A stretch of DNA of 64,000 bases from Cryobacterium sp. MP_M3 (lineage in GTDB: Bacteria; Actinomycetota; Actinomycetes; Actinomycetales; Microbacteriaceae), in assembly GCF_015752155.1 (NCBI RefSeq), contig NZ_JADOVI010000007.1:142527-206526 (forward strand), given 5' to 3'. Each line of letters starts with the position of its first letter. The stretch's first letter is position 1. A model generated the notes under the pieces. It had not been told where the DNA came from and did not search any database. It saw only the letters and a list, made by a program, of their open reading frames with translations. Positions 23,704 through 34,226 of this stretch are shown here, piece by piece. Both the position numbers and the translations under genes were made by a program.

Positions 23704-24696
23704 TCAGAACCCGGTCAGCGTCGAGGACAGCACCGTCATCAGCAGCGGCACGACGCCGACGAGCATGAAGGCCGGAAGCACGCACACCCCGAGGGGGATC
23801 ATCAGCGTCACCCCGAGTGTCGCCGCCCGACGCTGACCGTCGGCGCGGGCGTCCCGGCGCAACTGCTCCGCCTCGGCGCGCAGCAACTCGGCGGCCGGCA
23901 CTCCCGCACGAACCGACAGTTCGAGCACCTGCCCGATGTCAGCCGTCACGTCGGCCCGGTGAAGCGCGAATCGGTCGACCGCGTCCTCCACGAGGGCTCG
24001 CGCGCGGTCCACGGAACCGCCGCCGCCCATGGCGATCGCGGTGAGGTCGAACTCGAGTCCCGGGGTCGGGTCCCTGGCTCTGGCCCCGCTCACCAGACGC
24101 CGGTTCCACCGGTCCGCGACGAACATCAGGGCCGCCCCGGTGACCAGGCAGAGCCAGCCCGGCACGGTGAGGAAGAGCATCCGCAGGGCGTTGAAGCCCA
24201 TCAGACTGCCGAACAACAGACCGATCATGGGCAGGAACATGACCATGCGGGCGGTCGCGGCCGGCCCGGCGAGCGCCACCGCGAGGTCGGCGTGCAGGCG
24301 ACCCAGCTCCCGCAGTGACGCGGCGAGCTCTCGCAGGCAGGCCGCCAGGGGCGCCCCGGCCTGGGTTGCCACGCGCCAGGCCGCGGCCAGGCCGAGCCAG
24401 GCCTCACCGACCTGCCCGCCGACCGCGACGGCCTCGGCGGCCACGGCATCCGCAATGCTGTCGCCCGTCTTCCCGGCGGCGGCCGCCGCACCGATGATCC
24501 TGGCGGTCGGGAGCGGTTCCGCACCCGAGCCCCGCGGCGGCCGTCCGGGTCGCGGCGAGGCGGGAGGCTCGACCTCGACCAGGTGCTGCCAGGCGGAGGG
24601 CGGGGTGACTCCGGCTGAAAGCAGCACGGCGAGCCTCTGGGTGACCCGGGCGACATCGTCGATACCCGGGGATGCCTCGCGCCTCCGCCGCCTCAC
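23704..24696 (-). CDS. Type II secretion F-domain protein, fused TadB/TadC
   Basis: This 330-residue inner-membrane platform protein for Flp/tad pilus assembly carries two units in one chain. The N-terminal unit is TadB-like (VTQRLAVLLSAGVTPPSAWQ, then TM helices around MVMFLPMIGLLFGSLMGFN). The C-terminal unit is TadC-like (GLEFDLTAIAMGGG and ALEL-type helices, ending TLGVTLMIPLGVCVLPAFML). In mycobacteria these are separate genes (Rv3658c and Rv3657c). The start is GTG 24696, overlapping the TadA stop (GTGA). A longer frame to 25053 only shadows tadA. It depends on TadA for energy. Confidence 0.85.
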   Translation of the reverse strand: MRRRRREASPGIDDVARVTQRLAVLLSAGVTPPSAWQHLVEVEPPASPRPGRPPRGSGAEPLPTARIIGAAAAAGKTGDSIADAVAAEAVAVGGQVGEAWLGLAAAWRVATQAGAPLAACLRELAASLRELGRLHADLAVALAGPAATARMVMFLPMIGLLFGSLMGFNALRMLFLTVPGWLCLVTGAALMFVADRWNRRLVSGARARDPTPGLEFDLTAIAMGGGGSVDRARALVEDAVDRFALHRADVTADIGQVLELSVRAGVPAAELLRAEAEQLRRDARADGQRRAATLGVTLMIPLGVCVLPAFMLVGVVPLLMTVLSSTLTGF

Positions 24697-25982
24697 GCGA
24701 TCGTCCCCTGCGGCACCGCGTCTGCTCCCGCTCCGGGACCGGCGCCCGTGCCGCCTGCAGTTCGCCCGCCGCCACCGGCCGTGACCGTCGCCAGCCGGCC
24801 CGCCTCGTCCAGTACGAACCGCCCCACCTGCGCGAGCCGGCGCTGGCCGCCCCGGCGCTCGAGGTGCAGCACCAGGCCGATCGCGCTGACCGCTTGGCGG
24901 GCCACGGCCTCGGCGGTCATCCCGGCCAGGGCACCCAGGGCCTCGAGCCGGGAAGGCACGTCCCGGAGAGAATTGGCGTGCAAGGTGCCGGCCCCGCCGT
25001 CGTGGCCGGTGTTCAGTGCGGCGAGCAGCTCCCTGATCTCCGCGCCGCGGCACTCGCCGAGCACCAGCCGGTCCGGCCGCATCCGCAGCGCCTCGCGGAG
25101 CAGGCTGTCCACGCCGATCCGGCCGGCACCCTCCAGGTTGGGCTGCCGTGACTCGAGGGCGACGAAGTGAGGGTGGTCGACACGGAGCTCCGCGACGTCT
25201 TCGATCGCCACGATGCGTTCTCCGGGCGGGGCCTCACCGAGCAGGGCCGCGAGCAGGGTGGTCTTGCCGCTGCCGGCCGCGCCCGTGATGAGCAGGTTCT
25301 CCCGATCGCCCACCGCGGAGCGGAGCCGGTCGACGAGCAGCCGGGCCGGCTCCCCTGTGCCGCACAAACCCGCCGCGGCGAGGCCCGCCAGGTTCGGCCG
25401 CTCCGCCCGCGGCAGCCGGATCGACAGCAGGGTGCCCGTGCTCGAGACCGGCGGAAGCACGGCGTGCACCCGGATGCCGTCCGACAGCCGCACGTCGACG
25501 CACGGGCTGGCCTCGTCGATGTGCCGCCCGCCGAGCGCGATCAGACGCACGGCGAGCTCGCGCACGGCCGCCTCACCGCGGTCCCAGCCCGGTTCGCGCA
25601 CGAGACCGTGGCCGGCGTCGACCCAGAGGCCGGCCTCACCGTTGACGAACAGGTCGGTGACGCCGGAGGCGGAGGCGAAACCGGCGAGCGGGCCCAGCCC
25701 GGACAGGTCGACCCTGGCCGCGGGCGGCGGGATGGCGGGCTGCGGGACGGCAGGCTGTGGGACAGGTGCCGCGAAGCCGACGCGGCCGACACGGCCGGCG
25801 GCATCCGGCACGAGGCGTGCACCGAAGCCTCCCGGCCGCGCATGCCGGGGCGGCACGCGCGCGGGCACACCTTCCCCCGGCTCGGTCAGCGGCGACGTCA
25901 TCCAAGGCGTCAACGGCGGCGTCACCGCCTCTGCCGCGCCTGGGCGGGCAAACGACGGGACGGCGACGAAGGGTTCCGGCAT
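24693..25982 (-). CDS. tadA: TadA/CpaF pilus assembly ATPase
   Basis: This 429-residue secretion ATPase has Walker A GAAGSGKT (residues about 234-241), Asp/His-box elements, and Walker B-region RPDRLVLGECRGAEI with GHDGGAGTLHANS. The N-terminal ~90 residues are Pro/Ala-rich and low-complexity, and the true start may be a later Met (residue 28). It powers TadBC and pilin assembly. A TadZ/Ssd-like gene normally precedes tadA (Rv3660c in M. tuberculosis), but none is present here. The upstream region instead carries the 6C RNA and the acs promoter. Confidence 0.92.
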   Translation of the reverse strand: MPEPFVAVPSFARPGAAEAVTPPLTPWMTSPLTEPGEGVPARVPPRHARPGGFGARLVPDAAGRVGRVGFAAPVPQPAVPQPAIPPPAARVDLSGLGPLAGFASASGVTDLFVNGEAGLWVDAGHGLVREPGWDRGEAAVRELAVRLIALGGRHIDEASPCVDVRLSDGIRVHAVLPPVSSTGTLLSIRLPRAERPNLAGLAAAGLCGTGEPARLLVDRLRSAVGDRENLLITGAAGSGKTTLLAALLGEAPPGERIVAIEDVAELRVDHPHFVALESRQPNLEGAGRIGVDSLLREALRMRPDRLVLGECRGAEIRELLAALNTGHDGGAGTLHANSLRDVPSRLEALGALAGMTAEAVARQAVSAIGLVLHLERRGGQRRLAQVGRFVLDEAGRLATVTAGGGGRTAGGTGAGPGAGADAVPQGTIA

Positions 25983-26085
25983 GGACCGACCCTAGGCCGA
26001 CCGGGCTCCAGCCCCGCGGGGAGACGCAGGCCCGGGGTGCTGTCGCCGCCCGGCGCTCCAGTGGAGGAGAAGTAAAGAGGCCGTT

Positions 26086-26163
26086 AAAAAAAGGGGGGCG
26101 GCACCTATTGGGGGGAACAGGTGCCGCCTCGGCAGTGCGTTGATTGGGGGGAACCAAACGCAC
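26086..26163 (-). ncRNA. 6C small RNA (two C-rich-loop hairpins with terminator)
   Basis: On the minus strand two hairpins follow each other. Hairpin 1 (26163-26135) has a 7-bp stem GTGCGTT-type, and hairpin 2 (26128-26097) a perfect 10-bp stem GGCGGCACCT/AGGTGCCGCC. Both loops contain the same 12 nt, GTTCCCCCCAAT, each with six Cs. A CCCC then TTTTTTT run (26092-26086) makes hairpin 2 an intrinsic terminator. This matches the definition of the actinobacterial 6C RNA (two stem-loops with six or more Cs). The mycobacterial 6C RNA (B11) lies next to Rv3660c in the equivalent tad neighbourhood. A -10-like ATATACACT at 26204-26196 predicts an RNA of about 100 nt. The remaining 25983-26397 gap is the acs leader. 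Confidence 0.85.
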
Positions 26164-26297
26164 CGCAGGTCAAAACTTTCGTTCGGACGTGTCCCAGTGT
26201 ATATGGAAAACGGAGATGGGCAAGTCCTTTTTGTCCTCATAAATGAGGACACGAAACCGGCAGGCCCGTTTCACCCCTGAAAGGGGACGTTGCAAGG

Positions 26298-26317
26298 GGT
26301 CGCAACCGGTCGCAACC
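26298..26317. promoter_or_regulatory. Tandem GGTCGCAACC operator-like repeat upstream of acs
   Basis: Two perfect adjacent copies of the 10-mer GGTCGCAACC, with an inverted GTTGC half just upstream (26289-26293), lie 80-100 nt before the acs ATG. The 10-bp period places both copies on one face of the helix, as expected for a dimeric regulator. The regulator is unknown. Confidence 0.45.
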
Positions 26318-26397
26318 CGTCTGTTCAGGCCCGCAGAGTATGGTTCAGGGGGGCTGGCTACGCGCCCATCAATGCATCGCAAAGGAGCGAACCAGGT

Positions 26398-28353
<1,956 letters not shown>

Positions 28354-28399
28354 CGACCCGCCCACCCGTCGCCCTGGCCCACCGCCACGGCGTCGACCT

Positions 28400-28444
28400 G
28401 TGAGAAAAGTCGCCTCCGAACGCCCGGGAGGCGGCTTTTCTCAC
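28400..28444. terminator. Bidirectional terminator after acs
   Basis: An 18-bp inverted repeat (17 Watson-Crick pairs plus one G-U) has arms GTGAGAAAAG... and ...CTTTTCTCAC and a 9-nt loop. The T-rich arm gives a T tract in either direction. Confidence 0.85.
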
Positions 28445-28513
28445 ATCTCGGCGCAGGTGGGGGCGGATGCCGCGCGGAGGGAATTCACAAGAGGCACCCC
28501 TACCGTGGGGTCA

Positions 28514-29770
28514 ATGTCCCGACTCCCCTCGCCCGGCCGTCTGGTTGCCCTCGATTCCCTGCGCGGAGTCGCGGCCCTGATCGTTCTGGTGCACCACGTC
28601 TCGATGACGGCGCCGGCGGTCTCGGCCGCCTACGAGTCGAGCGCCGGCGTCGAGTTCCTGTCGGTCGGCTGGTGGACGACGCTGTCGCCCCTGAAGCTGC
28701 TCTTCGCGGGGCCGGAGTTCGTGCTGGTGTTCTTCGTGCTGAGCGGCTTCGTGCTCGTGCGGTCTCCCCTCGCGGCGCCCGCCTACGACTGGATGGCCTA
28801 CTACCCGCGGCGGGTGATCCGCCTCGCCGTTCCCGTCGTGATCTCGGTGGGGCTGGCGGCGGCCTGGATCTACTTCTTCCCGCGCACCGGCGACCCGGGC
28901 GGCGGCGCGTGGCTGGCCAGGCAGGACAACCCCAGCCTCGGCCTCGGCAACCTGCTGCGCGAAGCGAGCATCATCACCGAGACCAGCCGGCCCGACGTCA
29001 ACCCGCCGCTCTGGTCCCTGGCCTGGGAGATGTGGTTCTCCCTGCTGCTCCCGGTTGGCGTGGTGCTCGCCGCCGCCACGCGCCGCTGGACCGGGCTCTG
29101 GGCCGCGCTGTTCCTGGCCGTCTCTGCCTACGGCTATGTCACCGGGATCGAACCGCTGATGTACCTGCCCGCGTTCGCGCTCGGCGCCCTGCTGGCGGCC
29201 AACTTCGAGGCCCTGCAGGCGGGCGCGGCCTCCCTGGCCGCCCGCCGCTGGGGCACCGCAGCGTGGATCGGCCTCACCGCCCTGGGCCCGCTGCTGCTGA
29301 TCGCGCACTGGCTCGCGCGCCCGTTCCTGTCCGGCCCGTGGAGCGACCTCACCCTCGCCCTGCGCGTGCCGGGCGCCGTGCTGGTCGTCGCCGCCGTCGC
29401 GCTCTGGCCACCGCTGCACCGGCCGCTGACCGCGCGCCCGCTGGTCTGGCTCGGCACGGTGAGCTTCACCCTCTACCTCGTGCACTTCCCGATCGTGGTC
29501 ACGTTCGGCAACCTGTTCGGGCCGGAGTTGTGGTGGCTCGGCGCGCTGGTCTCGGTGCCGCTCAGCCTCGTGCTCGCCCAGCTGATGACGCGCTGGGTCG
29601 AACAGCCCTCGCTGAAACTGGCCGCGGCGGCCGGGCGGGCGTTCGCGCATCCGTTCCACGCTGCCGCACCCGCTGCGACGGCCGCGGCCGACGCGCATCC
29701 GCCCCGCCAACGCAGGGAAGGGCCGCCCCTCGAACCGGGGCGACCCTTCCCTGACCAGTCGAACGACTAG
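28514..29770 (+). CDS. Acyltransferase 3 family membrane protein (OafA/YrhL-like)
   Basis: This 418-residue membrane protein with about ten TM helices probably O-acylates an extracytoplasmic glycan or lipid. The family signature LDSLRGVAALIVLVHHVS carries the essential His pair (residues 27-28), and the YYPRRVIRLAVP loop has the Arg motif. The C-terminal 40 residues are Ala/His/Pro-rich and cytoplasmic, and overlap a strong hairpin that probably terminates transcription. The start ATG 28514 was chosen at the domain boundary, and the longer frame from 28400 runs through the acs terminator. The acceptor is unknown. Confidence 0.88.
   Translation: MSRLPSPGRLVALDSLRGVAALIVLVHHVSMTAPAVSAAYESSAGVEFLSVGWWTTLSPLKLLFAGPEFVLVFFVLSGFVLVRSPLAAPAYDWMAYYPRRVIRLAVPVVISVGLAAAWIYFFPRTGDPGGGAWLARQDNPSLGLGNLLREASIITETSRPDVNPPLWSLAWEMWFSLLLPVGVVLAAATRRWTGLWAALFLAVSAYGYVTGIEPLMYLPAFALGALLAANFEALQAGAASLAARRWGTAAWIGLTALGPLLLIAHWLARPFLSGPWSDLTLALRVPGAVLVVAAVALWPPLHRPLTARPLVWLGTVSFTLYLVHFPIVVTFGNLFGPELWWLGALVSVPLSLVLAQLMTRWVEQPSLKLAAAAGRAFAHPFHAAAPAATAAADAHPPRQRREGPPLEPGRPFPDQSND
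29713..29753. terminator. Hairpin within the 3' end of the acyltransferase gene
   Basis: CAGGGAAGGG and its complement CCCTTCCCTG form a 10-bp outer stem, with GCCCC/GGGGC inside. It overlaps the last codons of the acyltransferase and lies before the convergent ridA stop, so it may act on both transcripts. Confidence 0.55.
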
Positions 29771-29779
29771 GCGAGCCGA

Positions 29780-30250
29780 CTAGGCGAACGAGACGATCAG
29801 CTCGACCTCGACCGGCGAGTCCAGCGGCAGCACCGCGACACCCACGGCCGACCGGGCGTGCACGCCCTGGTCGCCGAAGATCTCGCCGAGCACCTGGGAG
29901 GCGCCGTTGATCACGCCGGGCTGGCCGGTGAACGAAGGGTCGGATGCCACGAAACCGGTGACCTTGACCACCTGCGTGATCCGGTCGAGCGACCCGATCA
30001 CGGCCTTGATGGCGGCCAGGCCGTTGAGGGCGCACTGCCGGGCGTACTCCTTGGCGTCGCCGGCCGGCACGAGGCCGTGGCCGTCGCCGACCTTGCCCGT
30101 CGCCGGGAGGGCGCCGGACACCATCGGCAGCTGGCCGGACGTGAACACGAACGATCCGGACACGACGGCGGGCACGTAGGACGCCACCGGCGGCACCACG
30201 CTCGGCAGGTCGATCCCCAGTTCGGCGAGACGCGCTTCGATTTGCGACAT
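29780..30250 (-). CDS. RidA family protein (YjgF/YER057c/UK114, longer subtype)
   Basis: This 156-residue enamine/imine deaminase-like protein has the subtype with N-terminal extension (IEARLAELGIDLPSVVPPVASYVPAV). VFTSGQLPMVSGALPATGKVG and ALNGLAAIKAVIGSLDRI carry the fold. It probably quenches reactive 2-aminoacrylate-type intermediates, but this longer RidA class often lacks the key Arg of canonical RidA, so its activity is uncertain. It starts 2 bp after the stop of the DUF4177 gene, so the two form a coupled pair. Confidence 0.88.
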   Translation of the reverse strand: MSQIEARLAELGIDLPSVVPPVASYVPAVVSGSFVFTSGQLPMVSGALPATGKVGDGHGLVPAGDAKEYARQCALNGLAAIKAVIGSLDRITQVVKVTGFVASDPSFTGQPGVINGASQVLGEIFGDQGVHARSAVGVAVLPLDSPVEVELIVSFA

Positions 30251-30252
30251 GG

Positions 30253-30420
30253 CTACGATCCTTCCGTTGCGGCGACCGGGCGCTTGAGGTAGGCGACGAG
30301 CCCGCCCTCCGGCCCGGGGACGACCTGCACCAATTCCCAGCCGTCAGAGCCCCAGTTGTTCAAGATTGCGGCCGTGTTGTGAATCATCAGCGGCGTCGTA
30401 AGGTACTCCCAGGCAGGCAT
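30253..30420 (-). CDS. DUF4177 domain small protein
   Basis: This 55-residue protein starts at ATG 30420 (MPAWEYLTTPLMIHN) and has the NNWGSDGWELVQVV core that defines DUF4177. It is compact alpha/beta with no signal. It is divergent from the PBP gene, whose ATG lies 52 bp to the right, and 2 bp before ridA. Such proteins commonly sit beside ridA in actinobacteria. Function unknown. Confidence 0.85.
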   Translation of the reverse strand: MPAWEYLTTPLMIHNTAAILNNWGSDGWELVQVVPGPEGGLVAYLKRPVAATEGS

Positions 30421-30471
30421 ATGGCTCCGATTCAGGCGGTCTTTCAGGTTTTGTCCCGTAACCTCAAGTGT

Positions 30472-33024
30472 ATGTCTGCCAAAAATCGAACGGTTAGCGG
30501 AGCGCTCGGCGGGTTCCTCGGCTTCGTCGGGATGAGTGCCATCGCCGGCATCCTCGTCACCGCCGCTGTGACCCCCGCTCTCGCCCTGTCCGGTATGGCC
30601 GCGACGAACACGATCAACGTCTTCGAGAACCTTCCCGACTACCTGGCGATCGACCAGCTGGCGCAGAAGAGCAACGTCTATGCCAACCTGACCGACGGAT
30701 CTCCGTACCTCCTCGCTTCCTTCTACGACCAGAACCGGGTCGAGGTCGCCTCCGACGCGATCAACCAGTTCGTGAAGGATGCCGCCATCTCCGGCGAAGA
30801 CCCCCGCTTCTACGAGCACGGCGGCGTCGACCTCCAGGGCACGGTCACCGGACTTGTCACCACCCTGGCGAGCGGCACGGCGCGAGGCGGATCGTCGATC
30901 ACCCAGCAGTACGTCAAGAATGTGCTGGTGCAGAAGTGCGAGGTTCTCACCGATCAGAAGAAGCGCACCACCTGTTACGACGCCGCAACCGAGACCAGCC
31001 CCGACCGCAAGCTGAAAGAGATGCGCCTCGCGATCGGCGTGGAGAAGAAGTACCCGAAGGATGACATCCTCCGCCAGTACCTCAACATCACCGGTTTCGG
31101 TGGCAGCGTCTACGGCATCGAAGCCGCTGCGAACTATTACTTCTACACCTCGGCAGCCAACCTCACCCTGCCGCAGGCCGCGAGCCTCGTCGCGATCGTG
31201 AACAACCCGGTCAAGTTCAAGCTCGACAACCCCGACAGCAAGACCAACGGCGCGGAAAACGGCTACCAGGCAAACAAGCAGCGCCGCGATTACATCCTGG
31301 GGCAGATGCTGAAGTACAAGAAGATCAGCCGGGCCGACCACGACGCGGCGGTTGCGAGCCCGGTGCAGCCGAACCTGCACGAGCCCAGCACCGGCTGCCA
31401 GACCGCCGGCGGCAGCGCCTACTTCTGCGACCTCGTGATCAACACCCTGCAGAACGACCCCACCTTCGGTGCGGATGAGTCAACCCGGTTGGCGAACTTC
31501 CGGCGCGGCGGCTACAACATCTACACCACCCTCGATCTCGACCTGCAAAGCGTCGCCGAATCCACGATGAAGGCCAACGTTCCGTCGTCCTACCCCGGCT
31601 GGGACGTCGGCGGAGTCATCACGAGCGTGCAGGTCGGGACCGGTCGCGTGCTCGGCATGGCCCAGAACAAGGACTACACCCAGGACCCGGCGGTGGCCGC
31701 CTCCAACCCCAACGCCACGGGCCTCAACTACAACACCGACATCGACCAGGGCGGCTCCCACGGCTTCCAGCCGGGCTCGACCTACAAGGTGTTCACGCTC
31801 GGCGAGTGGCTCACCGAGGGGCACTCGCTCAACGAGCGCGTCGACTCCCGGCGCAAGTCTGATTGGGGCACCTTCAAGGACAGTTGCAACGGTCCTCAGA
31901 ACTTCCCCGGCTTCAACCCCAAGAACGACTCGAACGAGAGCGGAACCAACTACAGCGCCCTCGAATCCACAATCGGCTCCATTAACACCGGCTTCATCGG
32001 CATGGCCAAGAAACTCGACCTGTGCGGCATCCGCAAGACGGCCGAGAGCTTCGGTGTGCACCGTGCGGATCTTGACCCGCTCCAACAGGGAGCTTCCGCG
32101 GTTCTCGGCACCAACGAAGTCGCGCCGCTGAGCATGGCGGTCGCGTTCGCCGGCATCGCCAACAACGGCGTCACCTGCAGCCCAATTGTGATCGACCGGA
32201 TCACCGGACCCGACGGTGCTGAGATCCCGCCGCCCAAGTCCGACTGCAAGCAGTCCGTGGACCCGTCGGTCGATGCCGGAATGACCTATGCGATGCAGCG
32301 AGTCATGTCGAACGGCACGGCGACCGCGTCCAACCGCGCGACGTCTCCGAAGGTCCCGATGATCGGTAAGACCGGAACCACGGACGGCAACAAGGACACC
32401 TGGATGAGCGGTGCGAGCACCAAGGTCGCCACCGTTGTCGGCGTCGTCAGCGTCACCGGCGATATCAACCAGCGCAACATCTTCTTCGATAGCGGCCAGG
32501 CGGCTACGGCGCGACACCGGATGTGGCCAGAGGTCATGTCGGTGGCCAACGCCAAGTACGGCGGAGATGCCTTCGCCGAGGCGTCCTCCAAGGTGCTGCA
32601 GGCTGTTCAGGTGCCGGTGCCCGACCTCCGCGGAAAGACGATGGCCGATGCGCAGTCCACGCTCGAGTCGGCCGGCTTCAGCTACGCCGACGGCGGCGTG
32701 ACCGACTCGGAGATGCCGGCCGGCACCGTGGCCCGGACCGACCCCGCAGGCGGAACCAGCGCCAGCCGAGGCGCGACAGTGACCGTCTACTCCAGCAACG
32801 GCACCCAGGTCGTCGTTCCCGACGTCGTCGGAAAGACCGAGGCTGAGGCCAGGGCCACCCTCAACGGCTTCGCCGTGACAAAGACCGAACAGGACGTCAC
32901 CGACCCCAAGCAGGTCGGAACTGTGGTGGGCATGACGCCCGCGGCCGGTTCGGGCTCCGCCCCTGGCGGCCGGGTGTCGATCGCGGTCGGCAAACTCGGC
33001 GCCGGCGGCAAGGGAAACGGATGA
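30472..33024 (+). CDS. Bifunctional class A penicillin-binding protein with two PASTA domains
   Basis: This 850-residue PBP1-type enzyme polymerises and crosslinks peptidoglycan. One N-terminal TM helix spans about 10-40. The GT51 glycosyltransferase has EDPRFYEHGG (catalytic Glu109) and RGGSSITQQYVKN. The transpeptidase has Ser436-x-x-Lys439 (PGSTYK), an SIN motif around SINTGFIGM, and KTGTTDGN. Two C-terminal PASTA units follow (VPDLRGKTMADAQ and VPDVVGKTEAEAR), which sense muropeptide or hold the protein at septa. ATG 30472 precedes the basic N terminus MSAKNRTVSG. The stop overlaps the downstream phosphoesterase start (ATGA). Confidence 0.95.
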   Translation: MSAKNRTVSGALGGFLGFVGMSAIAGILVTAAVTPALALSGMAATNTINVFENLPDYLAIDQLAQKSNVYANLTDGSPYLLASFYDQNRVEVASDAINQFVKDAAISGEDPRFYEHGGVDLQGTVTGLVTTLASGTARGGSSITQQYVKNVLVQKCEVLTDQKKRTTCYDAATETSPDRKLKEMRLAIGVEKKYPKDDILRQYLNITGFGGSVYGIEAAANYYFYTSAANLTLPQAASLVAIVNNPVKFKLDNPDSKTNGAENGYQANKQRRDYILGQMLKYKKISRADHDAAVASPVQPNLHEPSTGCQTAGGSAYFCDLVINTLQNDPTFGADESTRLANFRRGGYNIYTTLDLDLQSVAESTMKANVPSSYPGWDVGGVITSVQVGTGRVLGMAQNKDYTQDPAVAASNPNATGLNYNTDIDQGGSHGFQPGSTYKVFTLGEWLTEGHSLNERVDSRRKSDWGTFKDSCNGPQNFPGFNPKNDSNESGTNYSALESTIGSINTGFIGMAKKLDLCGIRKTAESFGVHRADLDPLQQGASAVLGTNEVAPLSMAVAFAGIANNGVTCSPIVIDRITGPDGAEIPPPKSDCKQSVDPSVDAGMTYAMQRVMSNGTATASNRATSPKVPMIGKTGTTDGNKDTWMSGASTKVATVVGVVSVTGDINQRNIFFDSGQAATARHRMWPEVMSVANAKYGGDAFAEASSKVLQAVQVPVPDLRGKTMADAQSTLESAGFSYADGGVTDSEMPAGTVARTDPAGGTSASRGATVTVYSSNGTQVVVPDVVGKTEAEARATLNGFAVTKTEQDVTDPKQVGTVVGMTPAAGSGSAPGGRVSIAVGKLGAGGKGNG

Positions 33025-33995
33025 CCACCGGCGGCAAGACCGTCGCGGTGAGCCTCGGTGCCGTCGCAGCGGCCGGGCTCGCCGCGTTCGCGTGGGGCTC
33101 CCTGGTCGAGCGGCGCCTGTTCACGCTGCGTGAAGTGACCGTTCCGGTGCTGGCCCCCGGGTCGGACCCGATCAAGGTGCTGCACCTGTCCGACCTGCAC
33201 ATGGCGCCGTGGCAGCGCGACAAGCAGGACTGGGTGCGCGGCCTCGCCGACCTCCAGCCCGACCTCGTCGTCAACACCGGCGACAACCTCGGCCATGAGG
33301 ACGGCGTTTCCGGCATCGAGTATGCGCTGGAGCCCTTCCGCGGCGTGCCGGGCATCTTCGTAAACGGTTCGAACGACTACTTCGGCCCGATGCTCAAGAA
33401 TCCGTTGCGCTACTTCGGCGCGCCGTCGCTGCTGCGGAACGCGATGCACCAAAAGCTCGACATCGACAGCCTGCACCGGGTCTTCGCGAGCCTCGGCTGG
33501 ACCGACCTCAACAACACGGCCGAGGCCCTCGACATCAACGGTACGCACCTGGAGCTGTTCGGCGTGGACGACCCGCACATCGGCCTCGATCGTCTCGACG
33601 TGATCACCCGGGCCGTCGACGACCTGCGCGCGAACGACCCGCTCTCCGACGAGTCCTGGCCTGACCCCGAGGAAGCCGCCGCGCCGCGCCCGACGCTCAC
33701 CGTCGGCGTCGCGCACGCGCCGTACCAGCGGGTGCTCAACTCCTTCGTCAACCACGGAGCCCAGCTCATCCTCGCCGGCCACACCCACGGCGGCCAGGTC
33801 TGCGTGCCCCGGTTCGGCGCCCTCGTCACCAATTGCGACATCCCGCGCAAGCAGGTCAAGGGACTCAGCCTCTGGGATTCCGGACTCCACACCGCGTACC
33901 TCAACGTTTCGGCGGGGCTCGGCACCTCCATCTACGCCCCGGTACGGTTCGCCTGCCCGCCCGAGGCGACGCTGCTCACCCTCACCTCCGCGTAG
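33021..33995 (+). CDS. Metallophosphoesterase, membrane-anchored
   Basis: This 324-residue calcineurin-like phosphoesterase has an N-terminal hydrophobic segment (VAVSLGAVAAAGLAAFAWGS). Metal motifs run in order: LSDLHM, NTGDNLGH, NGSNDY (Asn with Asp replacing the usual GNH/GNHD-type His position) and LAGHTHGGQ. The GNH motif variant is common in this YkuE-like branch. It is coupled by a 4-bp overlap to the PBP, a pairing conserved in actinobacteria, which hints at a role in wall-lipid or nucleotide phosphate release. The substrate is unknown. Confidence 0.9.
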   Translation: MTTGGKTVAVSLGAVAAAGLAAFAWGSLVERRLFTLREVTVPVLAPGSDPIKVLHLSDLHMAPWQRDKQDWVRGLADLQPDLVVNTGDNLGHEDGVSGIEYALEPFRGVPGIFVNGSNDYFGPMLKNPLRYFGAPSLLRNAMHQKLDIDSLHRVFASLGWTDLNNTAEALDINGTHLELFGVDDPHIGLDRLDVITRAVDDLRANDPLSDESWPDPEEAAAPRPTLTVGVAHAPYQRVLNSFVNHGAQLILAGHTHGGQVCVPRFGALVTNCDIPRKQVKGLSLWDSGLHTAYLNVSAGLGTSIYAPVRFACPPEATLLTLTSA

Positions 33996-34051
33996 GTCTG
34001 TCGAGACCCACCTCCCCGGTGGGGTTATACTTGACAAGGCTTACGGGCCAT

Positions 34052-34125
34052 CGGGGTATGGCGCAGCTTGGTAGCGCGCGTCGTTCGGGACGACGAGGTC
34101 GCAGGTTCAAATCCTGTTACCCCGA
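34052..34125 (+). tRNA. tRNA-Pro (anticodon CGG)
   Basis: A 74-nt cloverleaf has acceptor CGGGGTA/TACCCCG, and anticodon stem CGTCG/CGACG around loop TTCGGGA (anticodon CGG). The T loop contains GGTTCAAATCC. A -10-like TATACT sits at 34026-34031, about 20 nt before the 5' end. Confidence 0.95.
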
Positions 34126-34128
34126 CAG

Positions 34129-34170
34129 ATGCACAAAACCCCCACTCTGCGGAGTGGGGGTTTTGTGCAT
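34129..34170. terminator. Strong bidirectional terminator after tRNA-Pro
   Basis: A perfect 19-bp stem with a TGCG loop starts 4 nt after the tRNA. The arms contain CAAAACCCCC and GGGGGTTTTG, giving a T run on both strands. Confidence 0.9.
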
Positions 34171-34226
34171 TCCGGATCACCACGCATCCGGTTGACTTGC
34201 AAGACTACTCATGCGAGAGTAAGCGG

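Noticed and set aside
22385..25170. Several rightward frames across the tad genes
   Set aside because: They are shadows of the overlapping leftward tad genes. Only the 34-residue frame at 23492 has its own terminator.
28400..28513. Extended N terminus of the acyltransferase from 28400
   Set aside because: The extension is the acs terminator hairpin read as codons; the conserved domain begins after ATG 28514.
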